A stretch of 64,000 bases of DNA, from contig JACVVK020000476.1 in NCBI GenBank assembly GCA_018292915.2, positions 413,473 to 477,472 on the forward strand, given 5' to 3'. The stretch comes from Batillaria attramentaria. Taxonomy: Eukaryota > Mollusca > Gastropoda > Batillariidae. Shown piece by piece: positions 57,682-64,000 of the stretch. The notes under the pieces are model-generated. The model ran no database searches and had not been told where the DNA came from. It saw only the letters and a program-made list of their open reading frames with translations. A program made the position numbers and the translations under genes. Within the stretch, counting starts at the first letter, position 1, and each line of letters starts with the position of its first letter.

Positions 57682-57811
57682 GTAATAACTGAAGTAACGG
57701 CCAAAACTGGTTCAAATGCAAGAAAAGGGAATAGAACATATTTTGTAGAATAGCGTAATTTTCGAAATAAAGTACCGATCCTACCCATCTTTCTCTCCGC
57801 CGCCGCGCCGT

Positions 57812-59035
57812 GCACCCGGCAGTCAATCTATGTATCTGGCGACTCCAACTTGTAACCTCTTTTTACGTACCTCTGACGCCAGATGCCACCTTGTGTCTTA
57901 CATCATGACATTCAGAATGGATTCCCCTACACCACTATGACCGTTTCATGCCGACTGAAAGTCATCAGGCAAATTCTCCCGTTTGCTACCGCAGTGAAGC
58001 CATTTCACCGAATACAGTATCTGTGCCGTTAAACCGTATTTTCCACTACTCCGACGGCTACACTATACTGATGTTATATACCATTAGATTCTCTAAGCGG
58101 CTGAACGGCACGTTTTCCTCTGATATACTTTTTATCCCGACTTCATCAATATCCCCGCGGCAGTCAGTCTGTGTATTTGCCGACTCCCAACTTCTAACCT
58201 CTATCTAAGTACCTCTGACGGCTGACACCACATCATTACATTTAGCTTGCATTTCTCTACACTACTATTACCGTTTCATACCGGCTGAAAGCCATCAGAC
58301 AAATTCTCCCGTTTGCTACCGCATTGATCAGCTAATACACTGAATCCAGTATCTGTTCCTTTAAACCTTATTTTCCACTACTCCGACGGCTACACTATAC
58401 TGATGTTATATGCCATTAGATTCAGCAGTCAATTCTCGTTGTGCATCACTAGATGACTAAACGGCCTCTACGACCAGTTATCCTAAAATACCCCCCCCCC
58501 CCCCCGATCCTACCCATAATTATCCCCGCCGTTGTGCACCCGGCAGTCAGTCTTATGTATTTGCCGACTACCAACTTCTAACCTCTTCCTACATACTTCT
58601 GACGACTGGCACCATCTTGTGTCCTATACCATGACATTCAGCATGGGTTCCCCTACACTACTATGGCCGTTTCATGCCGGCTGAAAGCCACCAAATAAAT
58701 TTTTCGCGTTTGATACCGCACTGATCAGCCATTTGAAAATGTTCAGCCCACCAAATTTGGATAGGTTCAGCCAACCAAATTTGAAAAATAAATGCAATTC
58801 TAAATTCCGAAATTTAAATAGCTGACTGTCCCTTCGCACAACGTGATTGTAATGTGTTTACGTCCAATGTGTGAGAGAATGCGTGTGATTCACGTGAGCG
58901 TGCGTGGTGGGTTTAGTTCACGGTGCTTTGAGCCAATTCAGGAAATTGGGTAAAGCGCCTATACAATACTCATTATTATTATTATTATTCTTTCACGGAA
59001 CCCAGTACCTGTTTCTTTAAACCTTATTTTCCAGG
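57812..59035. repeat. Three diverged tandem repeats of about 345 to 380 bp
   Basis: Copies begin GGCAGTCAGTC or similar at about 57815, 58159 and 58540. Each contains CCGTTTCATGCCG, CTACTCCGACGGCTACAC or AACCTTATTTTCC phrases in the same order. Copy 3 is interrupted by an inserted element at about 58735 to 58993. No coding frame is conserved between copies. Confidence 0.75.
58735..58993 (+). mobile_element. SINE-like insertion in tandem copy 3
   Basis: It ends AAAGCGCCTATACAATACTC followed by ATT repeats, a common SINE/LINE tail form. It separates the two halves of tandem copy 3. The head is not recognised, and a repeated ACCAAATTTG phrase lies near its left end. Confidence 0.5.
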
Positions 59036-59170
59036 GCCAGGACCAAAGCATCTCTCTCTCTCTCTTTCTCTCTCTCTCCCTTAAGACCCCAGCAATGAGC
59101 GGCCACACATATAATTTTTATCTGTGTGCCGTAAATTCCACACTCCACAAGTGGTATCTGAAGCAGACGA

Positions 59171-59340
59171 GTGGGTGAGGTGTGGGGGGTTGGGGGTTTA
59201 ACGTCCTTTTCCACCACATACTGGTTATATCAAAGACGGAGCAACGATGAAAAATCAGCACAAATATTTGGTCCCAGCCGGGATACGAATTCACGACCCG
59301 AGCATTAGAAGTCCAACGCTCTACCATTCGGCCACCCCGA
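59171..59340 (-). mobile_element. Complete tRNA-Arg-derived SINE with 10-bp target duplication
   Basis: 170 bp flanked by AAGCAGACGA at 59161 to 59170 and 59341 to 59350. On the minus strand it begins with a tRNA-like head (GGTGGCCGAATGGTAGAGCG), the loop CTTCTAA giving anticodon TCT (Arg), and a B-box-like GTGAATTCGTATCCC. It then has a short body ending GGACGTTAAACCCCC. It is the best copy of the family scattered through the P450 spacers. Confidence 0.85.
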
Positions 59341-59350
59341 AAGCAGACGA

Positions 59351-61073
59351 TAATAAGTCCAATTAGTGCCTTTTGCACACGAGAAGGTCACATAGCCGCT
59401 TTGAGTACTGCTTCCGAGACCACAAAAAGAAGGCTTAGGAGCCGCCATGGTTCAAAAGAAAATTCTACTCTGAAAAGGACCGATACTTCTCGCAACACGT
59501 CACGACTCTTACATCAACATTCACTTTATGCCGAGTCCTTCGTTTATGTACACTGTACAGCCCATGCCCCATTCAAGTTTCCAAAAAAAACTGACGAATG
59601 TACACGTGCTGTTTTTGCTGATTTTATCCCCCCCCCCCCCCACGCGCGCCAACGGGTTTGCTGATACGATCTTGATTGCACGAGAGTATCGCACGGTGTT
59701 TTGCGGAACAAAACTGCTCCCCGTTGCTGAACGCCGAGTCCGGTCGGTCCAAATGGTGTGAGGACGTTCGAAGAAGAGCTCAGCTGAAATGATTAGACAG
59801 AATATGCGTCTGCGGTAGGCCGGTAGTCGTGTTGAAATGAGAAAAAAAGTTTAGTAAGGACATCATGTGAAACATAGGCACGTGTCCTACTAACGCCTGT
59901 AGGGGTGAGATGCGGGTGTTTGCTGATTAGCTATTATATTGATCCATGGCGTGTCGCAGCTATTCAGGGCCAATGCAAGTCTTCACACCTTTCGAGACTG
60001 GTGCCGATAGGAATGGGTCAGGGAGTCTTTACCTTTGTTACCGCTTTTCCTGATTAGCTGATAATCGACCTAAACCGGGTACATTGTTTTAATTAAAAGA
60101 GAGAGAGAGAGAGAGAGAGAGCACCCAGTATCCATTTCTGGGTTGTGACGTGTATACACTGGGCCCGCTTGCTAAAAACTAATAAGGTCAACGTGATATA
60201 TGCCCGCTGGCGCGTGCCGTTTACACTTCTTCACATGTCCCTGGTGTCTGCTACGCGTAACCAACCCGGGGTATTGGACGCTCCAAGCACCCTGGCGCCG
60301 CGAGCGTGTCCCGTCTTCGGGGTGTCTGCTGCGGGGTATTGGACGTTTTCACACCACTGCGATACATGACTGCGAGCGGCGCAGGTGGTGAAGTATTCTC
60401 GGAAGTATTAATCCACAAAGAGTGAAAAGACCTCCTTACTTTTTTGTTGTTAAACAGAAGCCTAAAATTTGTCACGCACCACACAGTTAACTGAAGTAAA
60501 TAAGTTAAAGATTCGTAACTATCAAAGTAACGACTTAAGGGTAATTAAACAAACAGTGCGATACACAACAAGAAAGTGGAGAAAACTCATATGCGAGGTG
60601 AGGTTTTGTGTACAATGTTTGCTTCCTTGGTCAGTTACCATCTCAGCCCCCCCTGCCCCCCCCCCCGCCCTCCGGCCCCTAAGTTACCAAACACCATGAC
60701 ACCAAGGTGTTTCAGATATATTTGTTTAGTCCGTGCTGTTCACGGTCGCAGCTGCTCGTACGCCATGATACCTAAATCGTTTAAGAAGGATTTTCCTTCC
60801 ATTCTTCTCTTCCTTTTTTATTTTTGTTGGTTTCTTTCATCCATCCTTCACCATTTTCCGACTTCTTTTTATTCATTCGCATGTTTACAATGCGCATTTC
60901 ATAATAATAATAATAATAATAATAATGCGTCAGGTACAAGCTGTGCCGTCAGCTGCTTATCCTTTTTTTGTTAACGTGTACACGCACATTTTTTATCAGT
61001 GAAAAAAAAATTATTGCAGGACGAAAATTTATATATTTAACACTTAATGAGCACAAATAAGCTTTAGCTTATA
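59351..61073. other. Intergenic
   Basis: Microsatellites only: a C-run at 59627, (GA)n at 60100 to 60121 and (AAT)n at about 60902 to 60926. There is also a short direct repeat of GGGGTATTGGACG at about 60268 and 60334. No gene seen. Confidence 0.55.
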
Positions 61074-61494
61074 CAGTCTTCACAAAAAGTTAAGGACCAG
61101 TCAACATAATGGGTGACAGTTTCAATAAATCAGAAAAAAAAATGAATAAGATTTTTCCCGTAAAATTCGGTAGCAAGGTTAAGGGGTAATTAGTGAACAT
61201 GGCGACCTCTGAGTGGATGGCACGTGCGCGTCACACAGCATGCTTGGCGCGTTTGAAAATCTGCAATTCCGGCAAAACTAGACGGAGTTTCAGTGTTCAA
61301 TGAGTGATACCTGGGGCTTTCTGCACGGAAAAAATGAGATGCAGGTCAAAGAATGCATCCCTGGTTATGAACTGTGCTCATTTGTTTGCCTACATAAGCT
61401 GCTGTTTCAGCGATGTTCAGCACTACACCAGCATGCCACCACGACAAAAGTTGAATGATATTTGCAGGTGGTCCTTAACTTTTTGTGAAGGCTG
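61074..61494. mobile_element. Tc1/mariner-like MITE
   Basis: 421 bp with terminal repeats CAGTCTTCACAAAAAGTTAA and the inverse of CAGCCTTCACAAAAAGTTAA, continuing to GGACCA (26 bp, one mismatch). It is flanked by TA on both sides. No transposase frame. Confidence 0.8.
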
Positions 61495-64000
61495 TAGTAA
61501 CGCTCAGGGTGAAACAAACACAGTGTAACGGTATTGCAATGGCAGACTAAATTAATTCTAAAATCTCAATCAATACTAGAGAGAGAGCGGGGGGTGGGGG
61601 GGGGGGGGTGTCTGTGTAGGTTGACAAAAAGATAAATACATGTATACATATAAAAAGATAAAACCAAAATAAAAAGAAATAAAGATCCCCCAAAAGCAAG
61701 AAATAAAAAAAAAATAAAAAAGATTAAAATTTCCTATGGTCTACACTAGACACAGTTAAGGAAGTATCAGTAAGCAGACAAAATTACTCCTAAAATCTGA
61801 TAAATTTACACAACAGAAGAGAGAGAGAGAAGAGAGAGAGTTGGTGTTGCCAGGAGTTTTTTTGTTGGGCGATTTAGCCAAAACAGCCATGAAAGGTTTC
61901 GGCTTTTTACAGAAAGTTTCGGCTCTCTCTGCCAAAGCAGTTTCACAAGTTTTTCGACTAGATTCCCTACTGTTACGTTCTCCCCTCCACCTCCATGAAT
62001 TAAAGATGTTCTGTAGATATATATTCCGCAATAAAACAAGTCTTTGGAGTAAAATAACAAAATTGAACAAAACTTCATTTCCTTGAACTTTAGAATGCTG
62101 TCTACCAAACATTCAGCACAAATCCAAGAAAAAGTGGGACTTTGAGTGTGACTGTCCCTTGGAAATTAGTCCAGCCAGCACAGGAATCTCACAGAAACGG
62201 ACATAATCGAGCCGATTCACTCGTGAAAACTTCGGCTCGGCCAGCCGACATGACAGACAGATTATCGGCTTTTTTAAAATAACAAAAATTCGGCCTTTTA
62301 AGCCGAGATCCGTCCCCAAACGACATCCCGAGAGAGAGAGAGATTGTGTACTCACAAAAAAAAAATAAATAAAAACGTGATGGTGTGGAGTGGGGTTTGC
62401 AGGCGCACAAATGTGGTAGTGAGGAGTCAACGCATGGTTTTATACAAAACAGTTTTTAATACCACTATAGTATAAGGAGCGGTGTACTATGTTGGTATTC
62501 TGGTGCAGCGTGGTTGCAGTGAAGGCTAGATGGCAAAGATCGTAGATGGACAGAGCAGAATCGAACATTCGCAGGGGCTGAATTGGGGACTGTGCCCCGC
62601 GGCGTGGGGCTGGGGTACTTATAGGGAGATCACGTGCAAACCATCAAAGCAACCCTAGGGTGCGTAGCTGGAGGAGAGTAGATTCACGGCTAGAGGGGAG
62701 AATCTGTGTTTGTCAGCACATGGAAAACTGCAGCTAGAACTTTCAAACAAACGGCAGCTAAAAGGCCTGAACAATACTTCAAAATGGCATACGTTTGGAA
62801 CATCACAGAGATTTTCCTATCACCGATTGAAGAGCGTAAAGCCAGGGACCACGCACTGAATTGAAAATGGCAAAATGCACCCGTAAAACTATGAAACAGC
62901 GCTAAAAACAAAACATGATTAGAAAGTAAAAACTCTCCTGAAACTACTACAGTTTACAGGGTAGTGCTAGGTTGAACGACTGTGGAGATATTTAGCACTA
63001 AAAGGACACAAACAAACACAGCTAATTGGCACATGTGCCACCGTGGATCTACACACTGCGCGCGTGCCTGACTGGGCACGCGGCGGCTCGTGGCATAGCG
63101 CTGGCCAGAGAACAGAGGGGGTAGTGGGGCCAGAGACCAAAATAGTGGCCGAGCGGGTGGGAACCACTCGGCTAAAAATAATAAATAATAATAATAATCG
63201 CTGGGCTGCGCTAGACACTGTTAAGGAAGTATCAATATCTGTATTTTCTGGTAGAAACAGTTCTTGCCAGTAACCAATGTTTTTGAAGACATTCTTTCTT
63301 CCGAATGACCCGGCGCACATGGCGTATGGCAAGGACTGAAGTTATCCAACAGAAACAAAATCCACGTTTCGAGCATGCGCATCAACTCCCGCGCCACACC
63401 CGTGCTGTAAGAGGCGAGGGACATGGCGGCTCTCAGACGATGAGATCAAAAGGAAGTGGGCGGAGCTTCAGTTCCCCTGAGACAGGCGCGCACCCACTTC
63501 AGGGCTGCCGTGACGATTGCGGCGACGGCTTGACAACAGAGACAACGATTAAGCGGGTATTCCTTCTTGGCGGCCGGGACAGGTAGCCATACCGGAGATC
63601 GATCTGGCCTGTTTTAGCGGCTCCAACGCATAGTGACGGAGGAGACCAAATGACCGGCTGAGTACAATAATGTTTTAAACCGGGCACTTGCCTTTTGCTA
63701 GAAAGCCAGTAAAGATTTGACATGTTTTATAGTTTAGCTGTTATTTCCCATCAAGCCGAGTATTTTGATCCAAGATGCAAATCAACACCGAGCTTTACCT
63801 CAGTAAAGGCAATTTTTCCGCGAAAAAGCAGCCGTCAATTCCCTAGGGCCTAGGTATAGGTAGCATGACGCTTTCACTGTCACTTCGCGGAAAAAACACG
63901 CGGGTTTTTGTTTTTTTTTTTGGGGGGGGGGATTTCTAACCTCGGCCTGTGCTGCTGTTTCTGCAAAGACTTCTATAATTTATACATAAAAAGAAAGGAC
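61495..64000. other. Intergenic to the window end
   Basis: It holds GA/G runs at about 61580 and 61820, a repeated phrase GTTAAGGAAGTATCA at about 61755 and 63221, and an (AAT)n stretch at about 63178. No gene with a domain, start and splice pattern that I can support. Confidence 0.5.

Noticed and set aside
61841..62086. Open frames at about 61756 to 62112 on both strands.
   Set aside because: No domain, splice pattern or similarity that I recognise; they lie among GA-rich and repeated phrases.

Overview
This looks like nuclear DNA of a metazoan, most likely a marine mollusc and probably a gastropod. The inference rests on clan 2 type cytochrome P450 genes, abundant (CA)n, (GT)n and (AAC)n microsatellites, tRNA-Arg-derived SINEs, MITEs, a LINE 3' end and a Harbinger relic. 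There are no operons or other bacterial features. No species assignment is attempted.

Positions 1 to about 50225 form a tandem array of one locus. A repeat unit of about 14.1 to 15.8 kb starts at about 1, 14129, 29847 and 45678; the last copy is cut off at about 50225. Reading left to right, each complete unit holds three P450 genes, all on the minus strand. Type A genes start at 3045, 17193, 32881 and 48725. Type B genes start at 5777, 19670 and 35642 and are always truncated to 199 codons. Type C genes start at 11652, 25538 and 41064. Spacers of A, B and C share stretches of sequence, so an older A-B-C triplication was followed by amplification of the whole triplet. Intact intronless P450 genes are C1, C2, C3, A3 and A4. 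A2 carries a 4-bp frameshift, and A1 carries more than a dozen single-base indels.

Because the units are near copies, transposon insertions can be read against empty paralogous sites. A tRNA-Arg SINE with a (CCATA)n tail is present in units 1 and 2 and absent from unit 3, with a TAATA target duplication. A Harbinger relic is only in unit 3. A 5'-truncated LINE is only in unit 2, apparently with a local deletion. A MITE with GGCTACGCGA ends occurs as inverted pairs in units 2 and 3. About 1.6 kb is specific to unit 1.

From 50226 to 64000 the DNA is outside the array. The plus strand carries the 3' exons (50875 to 54063) of a type I membrane protein with a Thr-rich mucin-like stalk, one transmembrane helix and a short cytoplasmic tail. 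A retroelement with a 13-bp target duplication and a long hairpin lies in its 3' UTR. The remaining 9 kb holds SINEs, a Tc1/mariner-like MITE, other MITEs, diverged tandem repeats and microsatellites, with no further gene that I can support.

Functionally, the array is a source of several closely related microsomal monooxygenases. They differ mostly in the B-C loop and in the region after ExxR, both substrate-contact regions, which fits a xenobiotic or secondary-metabolite P450 cluster. The substrate cannot be told from sequence.
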